Source of the DNA: Pelagibacteraceae bacterium AG-390-D18
Lineage (GTDB): Bacteria > Pseudomonadota > Alphaproteobacteria > Pelagibacterales > Pelagibacteraceae
Direction of reading: 5' to 3'
DNA length: 64,000 nt
Assembly: GCA_003279715.1 (NCBI GenBank)
Contig: QCGY01000003.1
Span: forward strand, 1 to 64,000
In this document: one piece after another, positions 29,083 through 38,299 of the stretch
Numbering within the stretch: the first letter of the stretch is position 1
How the letters are laid out: every line of letters begins with the position of its first letter
The notes under the pieces: generated by a model
Told to the model about the DNA's origin: nothing
The model's database searches: none
Seen by the model: only the letters and a program-made list of their open reading frames with translations
Program-made: the position numbers and the translations under genes

Positions 29083-29091
29083 TTATAAAAT

Positions 29092-29113
29092 AATTATTTT
29101 TTTTTAAATAATT
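29092..29113 (+). promoter_or_regulatory. AT-rich intercistronic hairpin before the binding-protein gene
   Basis: AATTATTT (29092-29099) and AAATAATT (29106-29113) form an 8-base-pair stem with a T6 loop in the only sizeable gap of the ABC operon. Such elements often allow partial readthrough or protect the binding-protein mRNA, which is usually needed in excess. In DNA this AT-rich, chance pairing is quite possible. Confidence 0.3.
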
Positions 29114-29159
29114 TAATCTAAGCTTCAAAATATAAAAACTAAACAGGGGAAATAAATTT

Positions 29160-30230
29160 ATGCATAAAATATTTATTCGTTCATTCGTATCTTCTCTAGT
29201 TTTTTTGTTTACATTAACTGTAGCTGCAGTTGCAAAAGATGTTAAAGCAGCATTTGTTTATATTGGTCCAACTGGTGACCACGGATGGACATATCAGCAT
29301 GATGTAGGGAGAAAAGCTGTGGAAGCTGCCGGATTTAAAACTACATACGTTGAAGGTGTTCCAGAAAGTGCTGATGCTGAAAGAGTTCTTAGACAATTGG
29401 CTAATTCTGGTCATGATGTTATTTTTACAACTAGTTTTGGATATATGAATCCAACTAACAAAGTTGCAAAAGAGTTTCCTAATGTGAAATTTGAACATGC
29501 CACTGGATATAAAAGAGAACATCCAAACGTTTCAACATACGCTGCTAGATTCTATGAAGGTAGAGCTATCTTAGGAACTATAGCTGGGACAATGACAAAA
29601 TCTAATGTTATTGGTTATGTTGCATCTTTTCCAATTCCTGAAGTAATAAGAGGAATTAATTCATTTACTTTAGCGGCTCAAAAAGTAAATCCAAATATCA
29701 AAACAAAAATTGTTTGGGCTTTTACTTGGTATGACCCAGGTAAAGAATCTGAAGCAGCTAAAGCTTTAATAGATCAAGGTGCTGACATAATTGCTCAACA
29801 TACTGATAGTACTGCTATTGTTCAAATTGCTGAAAAAGCTGGTGTATATGCTTTTGGTCAAGCAAGTGATATGGATAAATTTGCGCCTAAAGCGGTATTA
29901 ACTTCAGTTGAAAATAACTGGGGACCTTACTATGTTGAAAGAGTTAAAGCTGTTGCAAATGGTACTTGGAGTCAAAAAGATACATGGCATGGTATTGGTG
30001 ATGGTATGGTAGTTATATCTGATCTAGACTCTGCAATGCCCTCAGATTTACAAGCTAAAGTTAAAAAACTTCAAGCTGATTTAGCATCTGGTAAAGTTCA
30101 TGCTTTCACTGGACCCATTTATGATCAAAAAGGTGATTTAATGGTTGCTGCAGGTAAAACTGCTGATGATGGTATGCTTGCAGGAATGATGACATATGTA
30201 AAAGGTGTTGAAGGAGATATACCTAAATAA
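29160..30230 (+). CDS. BMP-family periplasmic substrate-binding protein
   Basis: The extracytoplasmic binding protein of the importer, 356 residues, PBP1 fold (Bmp/PnrA-like family, known to bind purine nucleosides or bases). A signal peptide covers about residues 1-24 (FLFTLTVAAVA). No lipobox cysteine is present, so the mature protein is free in the periplasm. Motifs include FVYIGPTGDHGWTYQHD near the mature N-terminus, AERVLRQLANSGHDVIFTTS and IIAQHTDSTA. A good AGGGG ribosome binding site precedes the ATG and a strong terminator follows. Confidence 0.93.
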   Translation: MHKIFIRSFVSSLVFLFTLTVAAVAKDVKAAFVYIGPTGDHGWTYQHDVGRKAVEAAGFKTTYVEGVPESADAERVLRQLANSGHDVIFTTSFGYMNPTNKVAKEFPNVKFEHATGYKREHPNVSTYAARFYEGRAILGTIAGTMTKSNVIGYVASFPIPEVIRGINSFTLAAQKVNPNIKTKIVWAFTWYDPGKESEAAKALIDQGADIIAQHTDSTAIVQIAEKAGVYAFGQASDMDKFAPKAVLTSVENNWGPYYVERVKAVANGTWSQKDTWHGIGDGMVVISDLDSAMPSDLQAKVKKLQADLASGKVHAFTGPIYDQKGDLMVAAGKTADDGMLAGMMTYVKGVEGDIPK

Positions 30231-30252
30231 TTTTTACAAAGTAATTTAAAAT

Positions 30253-30286
30253 AAAAAAGGCCAGTTTTTATACTGGCCTTTTTTAT
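30253..30286. terminator. Bidirectional terminator between the importer and salvage operons
   Basis: AAAAAAGGCCAGT (30253-30265) pairs with ACTGGCCTTTTTT (30272-30284) across a short T-rich loop. A-rich and T-rich flanks on the two sides let the hairpin terminate both the rightward ABC operon and the leftward phosphoribosyltransferase transcript. Confidence 0.92.
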
Positions 30287-30807
30287 TTCTGATGTTTTTT
30301 TTTTATTTCTTCTATTCTTAATTCTTCATAAATTTCAAAAGGCTGCACAATCCAAGGATTATCTGAAAGTTTATTGGCACAAAAGTCGGGCTCAAAAGTT
30401 GATTGTTTTTTTTTAAAAAGAGTAGCTGTTTTTATATCCTCAATTTTGTTTTTTATTGGCTCATATTTTTTTAACCAATCAACACTTTTGTTAAAAGTAA
30501 TTCCTGTATCAGATAAATCATCACATAAAAGAATTCTTCCACCCATGCTTGGTGCTATTGAACTCATCTCTCTTGAAAAAACTAAATCACCTTGTTCGTC
30601 TTCAACTCCTTTTCCGCTATAAGATTCAACAGCAAGATATGCACATTTCAATTTGAATATTCTACTTAATACATCAATCATTGGTGCAGCTCCTCGCATA
30701 ATTCCAATTAGTATTGTTGGCTTGTAACCACTTTCATGAATTTGGATAGCTAATTTCTCTACTGTCTTATTATATTCTTCCCAACTGACAATTAATTTAT
30801 CTGACAT
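30283..30807 (-). CDS. Purine phosphoribosyltransferase (xanthine/hypoxanthine/guanine type)
   Basis: Salvages a free purine base to its nucleotide with PRPP. The PRPP-binding motif is ILLCDDLSDTGIT at residues 93-104, with the family's LIGIMRGAAPMIDVLSR near residue 35. The length of 174 residues and the C-terminal DNPWIVQPFEIYEE fit the gpt-like XPRT group of proteobacteria. It is the last gene of the xdh-guaD-puuD transcript and ends within the bidirectional terminator. It would let the cell choose between reuse and degradation of xanthine or guanine. Confidence 0.85.
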   Translation of the reverse strand: MSDKLIVSWEEYNKTVEKLAIQIHESGYKPTILIGIMRGAAPMIDVLSRIFKLKCAYLAVESYSGKGVEDEQGDLVFSREMSSIAPSMGGRILLCDDLSDTGITFNKSVDWLKKYEPIKNKIEDIKTATLFKKKQSTFEPDFCANKLSDNPWIVQPFEIYEELRIEEIKKKHQK

Positions 30808-30822
30808 AATTTCTATATCTAC

Positions 30823-31731
30823 TTATTTAAATAATAAAACCAAAACTGCAAGAACGATAAGTGCAATTATTGAAGAGATTAAAATATACAACTTGTGAAT
30901 GTTTCTTCCTCTTAAATTAAAATAATGTCTTGCTACCCCGGAAATAATTGCAATCGCACATAATATTAACCAATTATATTGGTGATAAACTAAAAAGCTA
31001 GAATGCCCAGAAAGCATTATAAACAATACTAAAAAGGTTGAATAATTATTGTGAATTGACCGTTGTTTAGCTGCTAAGGATAAGCTCATGTCAAATTTTT
31101 CACCTCTTTCGCTACTACTAATTATGTTCATTTGATTAGGTATAATTACTGTAAAGACATTGCCAAACATATTAGTGCCAATGATTAATCCAACACTCAA
31201 AATTGCAAATTTAGGTCCAAATAATTTTGTTAGACCAAAAGATACAAGCGTTAACAAAATTATTCCTATACATATAAATAAAATATTACTCTCAATTAAT
31301 TTTGATTTACACAAAAGATCATAAACAAACCAAGCAACAATCAATGATAAAAGTGAGATAATAATGGCATAACTTGGAGGCATTAATAAAACGCGCTTAT
31401 CAACCATCAAAACGCCCGCGTTATAGTAGTAAATCACAACCAAGAGCAACATTCCGGTTACAAAAGTTAAATAACTCTGCCATTTGAAGATCACTAATCT
31501 ATTTAAATAGTCCTGAGGTGGAGATGTTTTTAATCTTGAAAGTTTATAAAAAAAACCAGAATGCATCAGATATCCTTCACCATCGATATCATCACTTGAA
31601 ACATTTTTATTTAAATTATTATCTAAGTAATTAAATAAAAAACTATTACCTACCCATAATATTGCAAATAATACATGGCCCCATCTTAGAATAACTTCTA
31701 ACCATTTTATCGTATAAGGTAAAAATTCCAT
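30823..31731 (-). CDS. puuD: Membrane urate oxidase PuuD, transmembrane part without the cytochrome domain
   Basis: Oxidises urate to 5-hydroxyisourate, passing electrons to a cytochrome c. The Urate_ox_N-type membrane domain is complete: 302 residues, eight hydrophobic segments, His and Trp in the first helix (LRWGHVLFAILWVGNSF), and the FKWQSYLTFVTGMLLL and IPNQMNIISSSERGE stretches. The C-terminal cytochrome c domain of the classic ~420-residue protein is absent; a separate cytochrome c gene at 39204 may replace it. The ATG at 31731 overlaps the guaD stop by one base (TGATG), which is preferred over a TTG one codon earlier. Confidence 0.9.
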   Translation of the reverse strand: MEFLPYTIKWLEVILRWGHVLFAILWVGNSFLFNYLDNNLNKNVSSDDIDGEGYLMHSGFFYKLSRLKTSPPQDYLNRLVIFKWQSYLTFVTGMLLLVVIYYYNAGVLMVDKRVLLMPPSYAIIISLLSLIVAWFVYDLLCKSKLIESNILFICIGIILLTLVSFGLTKLFGPKFAILSVGLIIGTNMFGNVFTVIIPNQMNIISSSERGEKFDMSLSLAAKQRSIHNNYSTFLVLFIMLSGHSSFLVYHQYNWLILCAIAIISGVARHYFNLRGRNIHKLYILISSIIALIVLAVLVLLFK

Positions 31732-32201
31732 CAATATTTTATTTTATCTACTTTTTTATCCCAAATTTCAAATGCTTTTAAAGCATCATTTCTAAGCATT
31801 TGTGTCATTTTAATTTTTCTATCATCTATTTTTTTTGGAATCTCCAAATATATAAATGAGTCATCAAAATCTATATTTTTTGCATCTTCTCTTGTATTTG
31901 CATAATATATTTTATCTAATCTTGACCAATAAATTGCCGAAAGACACATTGGACAAGGTTCACAAGATGTATAAATCTCACAACCAGACAAATCAAAAGT
32001 ATTTAATTTTTTACAAGCCTCTCGAATTGCTACAACTTCTCCATGGGCAGTAGGGTCATTTGAAGAAGTTACTTTATTTGAACCTTCTGATATAATCTTA
32101 TTATCTTTAACGATCACACTACCAAAAGGTCCGCCAACAGTGTTTGCACTATTGATAGAAAGTTCAATGGCTTTTGCCATAAATTTTTTTTTATCTTCCA
32201 T
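31731..32201 (-). CDS. guaD: Guanine deaminase (compact CDA-fold type)
   Basis: Converts guanine to xanthine and ammonia. At 156 residues it has the size and layout of the Bacillus-type GuaD. Zinc ligands and the proton shuttle are His53-Gly-Glu55 (PTAHGE) and Cys83-Pro-Met-Cys86 (EPCPMC). NTREDAKNIDFDDSFIY matches the substrate-loop region. It overlaps xdhB by 11 bases and puuD by one, so guanine, xanthine and urate enzymes are made from one message. Confidence 0.9.
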   Translation of the reverse strand: MEDKKKFMAKAIELSINSANTVGGPFGSVIVKDNKIISEGSNKVTSSNDPTAHGEVVAIREACKKLNTFDLSGCEIYTSCEPCPMCLSAIYWSRLDKIYYANTREDAKNIDFDDSFIYLEIPKKIDDRKIKMTQMLRNDALKAFEIWDKKVDKIKY

Positions 32202-34494
32202 TTTGATTTTTAATTCTATTAATACTCATTAAAATTCTTTCTGGAGTTGCTGGTGCATTGAGTTCTGGTGTAATCTGATAGTTTCCAATTGAAGCAACTG
32301 CGTCCTTGATTGCATAAAAAACACTCATTGCTAACATCAAAGGCGGTTCTCCAGTAGTTTTTGCTTTATTAACAACTTTTTCTTTATTTAATCCTTCTTT
32401 AAAAATTTCCACATTGAATTTTTTTGGGATATCACTTACTGCTGGTATTTTATAAGTCGATGGAGAGAAAGTTGTAATCTGTCCGTTTGATTTCCAATTA
32501 AGTTCTTCAATAGTCAGCCAACCTTGTCCTTGAATAAAACCACCTTCAATCTGACCTAGTTCAAGTGCAGGATTTATTGGTTTTCCAGCATCATGTAAAA
32601 TATCAACTCTTTCTAAAACATTTTCACCAGTCAACGTGTCTATGGTTACTTCTGAAACAGCCGCACCATAACAAAAGTAATAAAATGGTCTTCCTTTAAA
32701 TTTTTTTTTATCGAAATTAATTTTTGGAGTTGAATAAAAACCTGACGATGAAAGAGAAATTCTATTTAAATATGCCTCTTGAATAATGCTTTTAAATTCA
32801 AATTGTCTATTTCCAAATATTATATATTGATCTTTATAAACTGCTTCTTGATTGTAGATCTTATATTTTTTCTTGATAAATTTTTCTAGATTTAATTTAA
32901 TTTTTGCTACTGCATTTAAAGCTGCGGCTCCATTAAGATCTGTCGTTGATGAAGCAGCACTAGCCGATGTATTAGGAACTTTAGATGTATTCGTGGATGA
33001 GATATGAACTAAATTATACGGTAATCCAAAAGAATTCGCCACTAATTGAGCTATTTTTGTATGAGTTCCTTGACCCATTTCTATGCCCCCATGATTTAAA
33101 TATATACTTCCATCCGTGTAAATATGGACTAAAGCCCCAGCTTGATTTAAATGAATTGTTGTAAATGAAACACCAAATTTTAATGGTGTAATAGCTATAC
33201 CTTTCTTTTTAAATTTATTTTTTTCATTAAATTTTCTTATATTAGAATATCTTATTTTATAATTAGATTTATTTTCTAAATTTTTAAATATTTCATTAAT
33301 TACATTATCTTGAATTTTCATCCCATAATGAGTTACATTTTTTTTATCTTTTTGATAAAAATTTTTCTTTCTAACTTCTATCGGATCCTTTTTTAAGTAC
33401 CTTGAAATATTATCTATAATATTTTCTATAGCCATCATTCCTTGGTTTCCACCAAAGCCTCTAAATGCAGTTGAAGTTGGAATATTTGTCTTACACAAAT
33501 TGTTTGTTACCTCAATATCAGAAATATAATATGCATTGTCTATATGAAGCAAAGCCCTTTCATTTATTGCTGCCGATAAATCAGGCGACATTCCACAATT
33601 TGAAGATAAGTTTATTTTTAATCCTTTAATAATTCCTTCATCACTAAAACCAACTTCATATTCAGATAAAAATTCATGCCTTTTACCCGTCAATATTATA
33701 TCGTCATCTCTATCTAATCTTAATTTTACAGGCTTACCTGATTTTTTAGCTAACAATGCACAAATACAAGCAGTCATAAAATTTGTTTCTTTTCCCCCAA
33801 ACCCACCTCCAATTCTTCTTACCTCAACATTTATTGAATTACTTTTTTGATTGAACATTTTTGCGATTAGTTGTTGTGTCTCTGAAGGATGTTGAGTTGA
33901 GCTGTAGACTAAAAAATTATCATCTTCTTTGGGAATAACAAAAGCTGCTTGACCTTCTAAATAAAAGTGTTCTTGACCACCTGTTGTAAAATTACCTTTT
34001 AAAATATTTTTTGATATTTTTATTTTATTTGAAGGATTTCCTTTTTTTATTTTTCTAGGTTTAAATAAGAACTGTTTTTTATTTAAAGCTTCTTTTATTG
34101 TAATAACTGGTTTTAACTCTTTATAAGTTATATTAGCTTTTAATACCGCTTTCCTTGCAAGTTCAGTCGTTGTAGCAGCTACTGCAAACAATGGTTGGCC
34201 ATAAAACTCAACTTTTTTTATTGGAAAAATAGGATCACCATCAAAAACAGGACCTACGTCATTTCTACCTATAATATCACTTTGTGTAACGACCGAAATA
34301 ACACCTTCACTTATTTTTACATCTGTTAAATCTATTTTTTTAATTAATGCATGTGCTTTTTTGCTTAAACCAATAGCACCATAAATTGTGTTTTTTGGTT
34401 CATTAATATCATCAGTATACTCAGCGTATCCACTTACATGTTTATAGGCACTATCGTGTGGTCTTATTTCTTCAATAAAGTTCTCTTTGCTCAT
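32191..34494 (-). CDS. xdhB: Xanthine dehydrogenase molybdopterin-binding subunit
   Basis: Catalytic subunit that hydroxylates hypoxanthine and xanthine to urate at the molybdenum cofactor. It is 767 residues. Family motifs are GGGFGGKE, AFRGFGGNQGM, GGIEMGQGTHTKIAQLV, and TGEPPLMLAMSVFYAIKDAV, which carries the active-site glutamate. The ATG directly follows the xdhA stop. It works with XdhA (Fe-S/FAD) and needs the XdhC-type maturation factor encoded at 39578-40587. Confidence 0.96.
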   Translation of the reverse strand: MSKENFIEEIRPHDSAYKHVSGYAEYTDDINEPKNTIYGAIGLSKKAHALIKKIDLTDVKISEGVISVVTQSDIIGRNDVGPVFDGDPIFPIKKVEFYGQPLFAVAATTTELARKAVLKANITYKELKPVITIKEALNKKQFLFKPRKIKKGNPSNKIKISKNILKGNFTTGGQEHFYLEGQAAFVIPKEDDNFLVYSSTQHPSETQQLIAKMFNQKSNSINVEVRRIGGGFGGKETNFMTACICALLAKKSGKPVKLRLDRDDDIILTGKRHEFLSEYEVGFSDEGIIKGLKINLSSNCGMSPDLSAAINERALLHIDNAYYISDIEVTNNLCKTNIPTSTAFRGFGGNQGMMAIENIIDNISRYLKKDPIEVRKKNFYQKDKKNVTHYGMKIQDNVINEIFKNLENKSNYKIRYSNIRKFNEKNKFKKKGIAITPLKFGVSFTTIHLNQAGALVHIYTDGSIYLNHGGIEMGQGTHTKIAQLVANSFGLPYNLVHISSTNTSKVPNTSASAASSTTDLNGAAALNAVAKIKLNLEKFIKKKYKIYNQEAVYKDQYIIFGNRQFEFKSIIQEAYLNRISLSSSGFYSTPKINFDKKKFKGRPFYYFCYGAAVSEVTIDTLTGENVLERVDILHDAGKPINPALELGQIEGGFIQGQGWLTIEELNWKSNGQITTFSPSTYKIPAVSDIPKKFNVEIFKEGLNKEKVVNKAKTTGEPPLMLAMSVFYAIKDAVASIGNYQITPELNAPATPERILMSINRIKNQNGR

Positions 34495-35931
34495 TTAATT
34501 AACTCTTGTTAATTTATTAGAATTTATTTCTATAAAACATTTCATTAATAAATTTTTTGCTACCTCTAGTCTGTATTCTTTGCTTGCTCTCATATCTCCA
34601 ATAGGAGTTAAATCTTTTTCTAAATAATTTTTTGCTTGATCAAAAGTATTGATATTAAGAGGCTTATTTTTAAGATTTTTTTCACACGCTTTAGCTCTCT
34701 TTGGTATAGCTGCCATACCTCCATATGCAATATATACCTCTTTGATTTTGTTATTATTAATTTCAAAATTAAAGGAGCCACAAACAGATGAAATATCATC
34801 ATCAAATCTTTTTGATATTTTATATGCTTTAAATATATTTTTTTTATATAATGGTATTTTTATTGATCGAATAAATTCGGTCTTTTTTAACTTAGTTTTT
34901 CTATAATCTATGAAAAAATTATTTATTGGTAAAACTTTTTTTTCATTAAAGCTCTCTAATAAAACTTCAGCATTTAAAGATAGTAAAATTGGTAATGAAT
35001 CACCTATCGGTGATGCCGTTGCAATGTTGCCACCTATAGTGCCAACATTTCTAATCTGAACAGAACCATATCTCTTAAGAACAGAATAAAAATCTGGATA
35101 ATATCTTTTAATTTCATTTTCAAATTTAATTAATGGGGTAGCAGCTCCAAATTCTAAGTAATTTTTACTTAACTTTATAAAATCTAATTCTTTAACTTCT
35201 TTTAAATCAATTATAAATGGAATTTCTTTTCTCTCTTTTGTAACTGTTAAAGATAAATCTGTACCACCAGCAAGAAAATTGAAATTTGAATTATTCTTTA
35301 TTATATTTTTTAAATCATTGATGTTTTTAGGAGAGAAATAAACTTTATTACCTTTTTTAATATAAATATTTTTTGGCTTAATCGTTTTTAATAATTTAAT
35401 AATTTTATTTTTATTTTTGCTAAATTCATCGTTCTTATTTGACTTATTTAAACTTTTTGCAGCATCAATAATAGGTCTATAACCAGTGCAACGACATAAA
35501 TTTCCTGATATTGAGTCTGTTATTAATTCACTGTTATAACTTTTATTATTTTTAAACATTGAAAACAAAGACATTACAAATCCCGGTGTGCAAAATCCAC
35601 ATTGTGATCCATGAAATTTTATCATCGCATCTTGAACTGGGTGGAGTTTCCCATCATTGGAAACTAAATCTTCTACAATCAAAAGTTGCTTACCATTCAA
35701 AGATGGTACAAATGAAATACAAGAATTTATTGAACTATATTTAATTTTATTGCCAACTAACTCGCCAAAAACAACAGTGCATGCGCCACAACCACCTTCG
35801 GAGCAACCCTCTTTGGTTCCAGTTTTTTTTAGTTCAGTTCTAATATAATTAAGAATTGTTTGATTTGGATCAGGGTTTTTAATTTCTAAAATCTTGTCAT
35901 TTAATAAAAATTTTACTGAGCTTGATATCAC
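34495..35931 (-). CDS. xdhA: Xanthine dehydrogenase small subunit (2Fe-2S and FAD)
   Basis: Electron-transfer subunit, 478 residues. Two [2Fe-2S] sites are visible: plant-type CSEGGCGACTVV near residue 40, and CGFCTPGFVMS with GNLCRCTGYRPI. The FAD domain follows with FLAGGTDLSL and IRNVGTIGGNIATASPIGDS. A GTG start at 35931 lies directly after the uraH stop. Acceptor is probably NAD, as in bacterial XdhAB, but this is not provable from sequence. Confidence 0.96.
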   Translation of the reverse strand: MISSSVKFLLNDKILEIKNPDPNQTILNYIRTELKKTGTKEGCSEGGCGACTVVFGELVGNKIKYSSINSCISFVPSLNGKQLLIVEDLVSNDGKLHPVQDAMIKFHGSQCGFCTPGFVMSLFSMFKNNKSYNSELITDSISGNLCRCTGYRPIIDAAKSLNKSNKNDEFSKNKNKIIKLLKTIKPKNIYIKKGNKVYFSPKNINDLKNIIKNNSNFNFLAGGTDLSLTVTKERKEIPFIIDLKEVKELDFIKLSKNYLEFGAATPLIKFENEIKRYYPDFYSVLKRYGSVQIRNVGTIGGNIATASPIGDSLPILLSLNAEVLLESFNEKKVLPINNFFIDYRKTKLKKTEFIRSIKIPLYKKNIFKAYKISKRFDDDISSVCGSFNFEINNNKIKEVYIAYGGMAAIPKRAKACEKNLKNKPLNINTFDQAKNYLEKDLTPIGDMRASKEYRLEVAKNLLMKCFIEINSNKLTRVN

Positions 35932-36282
35932 TTAACTGCCTCTATAAGTAGAATAACTCCATGGTGAAACTAGTAAAGGTACATGATAATGCTGCGAAGG
36001 ATCTGAAATACCAAATCTTATTACTACATCGTCCAAGAATGGCATATCGTTTATTGATGATATATTTTTAAAATAATCACCAATGTAAAAAACTAATTCA
36101 TATTTACCTTTAACAAAAATTTCTCCCTCTGCTAATGGTGAGCTTGCTCTTCCATCATCATTAAGTTTTATTGAAGTTATTTTTTTTCTTTCAGAATTAT
36201 TTAAATAAAATAACTCAACCAAGATACCCTTGCCAGGTTTACCTGAATATACATCTAAAACATGAGTTGTGAGCTTTGTCAT
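35932..36282 (-). CDS. uraH: 5-hydroxyisourate hydrolase
   Basis: Second step of urate breakdown: hydrolyses 5-hydroxyisourate to OHCU. It is a transthyretin-related protein of 116 residues. The N-terminal THVLDVYSGKPG and the C-terminal HYHVPLLVSPWSYSTYRGS are diagnostic (YRGS ends the active-site strand). It leads the leftward transcript uraH-xdhA-xdhB-guaD-puuD-phosphoribosyltransferase. The 48-base gap to divergent uraD must contain both promoters. Confidence 0.96.
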   Translation of the reverse strand: MTKLTTHVLDVYSGKPGKGILVELFYLNNSERKKITSIKLNDDGRASSPLAEGEIFVKGKYELVFYIGDYFKNISSINDMPFLDDVVIRFGISDPSQHYHVPLLVSPWSYSTYRGS

Positions 36283-36330
36283 AAAATTATAGTATCATTT
36301 TAATTTTAAACTTAATTTATTTAAAGTCAT

Positions 36331-36828
36331 ATGAGAACAATAGATAACATTAACGATCTTAACAAGTCTGATTTTTTATCAGTATTTGGTAATGTTTTTG
36401 AAAAAACTGAATCAGTAGCCTTGGAAGCTTTTAATTCTAAGCCATTTAAAAATTTCGAAGATGTTGTGTTTAAAATGCTGAATATTTACGAAAATTATGA
36501 AAAAAAAAAAATTTTAGAAATTTTAAATGCTCATCCTGAGCTTGCTGTGGCAAAAAAAATGACTACGGAGTCTATATTAGAACAAGCTTCTGTAAAATTA
36601 AACGAATGTTCTTATGAGGAATATGAGGAATTTATAAGATTAAATTCAGAATATAAAAAAAAATTTAATTTTCCGTTTATAATTGCTGTAAAAGGGAAAG
36701 ATAAAGATACCATATTAAATAATTTTAGACAAAGAATACAAAGTGATATGGAAAGTGAATTCCTAGAAGCAAAAAAACAAGTAAAGAAAATTGCAACCTT
36801 TCGTCTTAATGAAATAAATAAAAAATGA
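36331..36828 (+). CDS. uraD: OHCU decarboxylase
   Basis: Third step of urate breakdown: converts 2-oxo-4-hydroxy-4-carboxy-5-ureidoimidazoline to S-allantoin. It is 165 residues. The catalytic histidine lies in AHPEL near residue 72, and the family FIRLNSEYKKKFNFPFIIAV stretch is near residue 108. It starts the rightward transcript uraD-alc-allA-puuE, joined by four-base overlaps, and is divergent from uraH. Confidence 0.95.
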   Translation: MRTIDNINDLNKSDFLSVFGNVFEKTESVALEAFNSKPFKNFEDVVFKMLNIYENYEKKKILEILNAHPELAVAKKMTTESILEQASVKLNECSYEEYEEFIRLNSEYKKKFNFPFIIAVKGKDKDTILNNFRQRIQSDMESEFLEAKKQVKKIATFRLNEINKK

Positions 36829-37811
36829 AAAAATTTATAAGTGCAAAAATGATCAATCTAGCCGATCCGAGAGTTGGATCTAAAATTATATTTAAGACTG
36901 ATGATTTTTTTGCAGCTGCTAATAGAATTTTAAATACAGATACTCCAGTTTTTAAAGATGGGCTATTTGATAAACATGGTAAATGGATGGATGGATGGGA
37001 AACTAGAAGAAGAAGATCAAAAGGCTTTGATTATCTAATTTTAAAACTGGGAAAACCTGGAAAGATATTTGATATAGACATCGACACAACATACTTTAAT
37101 GGAAATCAACCAACTCACGCATCTTTAGAAGGTTGCTTTAGTAAATCTAAACCTAGTAAAAAAACAAAATGGGTATCCTTGTTAGGTAAAAAAAAACTTG
37201 GACCAAACAAAAATCATATCTTTAAATCAAAAAACAAATCTGTTTTTAATTATATAAGACTGAATATCTTTCCTGATGGTGGAGTTGCAAGACTTAGACT
37301 TTATGGAGAAATTGAAATGGGAAAAAACATTTTTAATAACAAAAATGTAAATTTAACCTCTGTTTTAAATGGTGCTTCAATTATTGGTTGTAATAATGAG
37401 CATTTTGGAAAGGCTGAAAATATAATAGCTCCTGGTAAGGGAAAAAATATGGGAGATGGCTGGGAAACAAGAAGAAGTAGAGGAAAAAACTTTGATTGGC
37501 TAATAATAAAATTTGGAAAACCAGGTTTGATAAAAAAATTAGAGATAGATACTCATCATTTTAAAGGAAATTACCCTGATACTTGCTCTATTCAAACTGC
37601 AAATATTACAAAAAATCTATCTAATAAATCAATTGTTAATAATTCAAAGAATTGGAAATTTATTTTAAATAAATCTAAGCTATCCGCAAACAAAAAACAT
37701 ATATTTAAAAAATTCTTAATTAAAAGAAATAAGGAAAATTTTCTTAAAATAAATATCTATCCAGATGGAGGAATTTCTAGAATAAGAGCATTTGGAAATT
37801 TTGTAAAATGA
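36825..37811 (+). CDS. alc: Allantoicase
   Basis: Hydrolyses allantoate to ureidoglycolate and urea. It is 328 residues with two tandem allantoicase repeats. The diagnostic motif occurs twice: DGWETRRRRSKGFDYLI in the first half and DGWETRRSRGKNFDWLI in the second, each followed by a D(I/T)(D/H)xxxFxGN(Q/Y)P element. It overlaps uraD and allA by four bases each. Use of allantoicase rather than allantoate amidohydrolase means nitrogen is released as urea. Confidence 0.96.
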   Translation: MKKFISAKMINLADPRVGSKIIFKTDDFFAAANRILNTDTPVFKDGLFDKHGKWMDGWETRRRRSKGFDYLILKLGKPGKIFDIDIDTTYFNGNQPTHASLEGCFSKSKPSKKTKWVSLLGKKKLGPNKNHIFKSKNKSVFNYIRLNIFPDGGVARLRLYGEIEMGKNIFNNKNVNLTSVLNGASIIGCNNEHFGKAENIIAPGKGKNMGDGWETRRSRGKNFDWLIIKFGKPGLIKKLEIDTHHFKGNYPDTCSIQTANITKNLSNKSIVNNSKNWKFILNKSKLSANKKHIFKKFLIKRNKENFLKINIYPDGGISRIRAFGNFVK

Positions 37812-38299
37812 AAGTAATAAAAGCAAAAAATATAACTAAAAAAAATTTTTCTAAGTTTGGACAATTAATAGACACATCCAAAAAAAATCCAATAAGTATT
37901 AATGATGGATATGCAAAAAGATTTGATGATTTAATAAATATAGATACTTCTAAAAAAAAAGGTAAAGCAATAATTAGTATTTTTAAAGCCAAAAAAAGGA
38001 GATTTCCTATTAAAATTGATATGATGGAAAAACATCCTTTAGGAAGCCAAGCCTTTATACCAATGGAAGATACAAAATTTTTAGTATTTGTTGCTCCTAG
38101 AGGAGATAAACCTGATATAGACAAAATCCAATCCTTTTTAGTTCCTAAACAAACAGGAGTAAATTACAAGGCTGGTATTTGGCACTTTCCACTTATTTCT
38201 TTGAAAAACATGAATTATCTAATTGTTGACAGAAAAGGGAAAGGAAACAATCTTGTTATTTATAAATTTAAAAAAGATAAAATTATTTTAAAAAAATGA
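37808..38299 (+). CDS. allA: Ureidoglycolate lyase
   Basis: Splits ureidoglycolate into glyoxylate and urea. It is 163 residues, a cupin-like fold. HPLGSQAFIPM near residue 78 and GIWHFPLISL near residue 118 are the conserved active-site stretches, and the central DMMEKHP segment also matches. It sits between alc and puuE with four-base overlaps. It is the last step of this branch, giving glyoxylate for central metabolism. Confidence 0.93.
   Translation: MKVIKAKNITKKNFSKFGQLIDTSKKNPISINDGYAKRFDDLINIDTSKKKGKAIISIFKAKKRRFPIKIDMMEKHPLGSQAFIPMEDTKFLVFVAPRGDKPDIDKIQSFLVPKQTGVNYKAGIWHFPLISLKNMNYLIVDRKGKGNNLVIYKFKKDKIILKK

Noticed and set aside
30823..31731. puuD as a truncated pseudogene
   Set aside because: All eight membrane segments and the conserved histidine-containing helices are present, the stop lies just after the last helix, and a separate cytochrome c gene can supply the missing domain.
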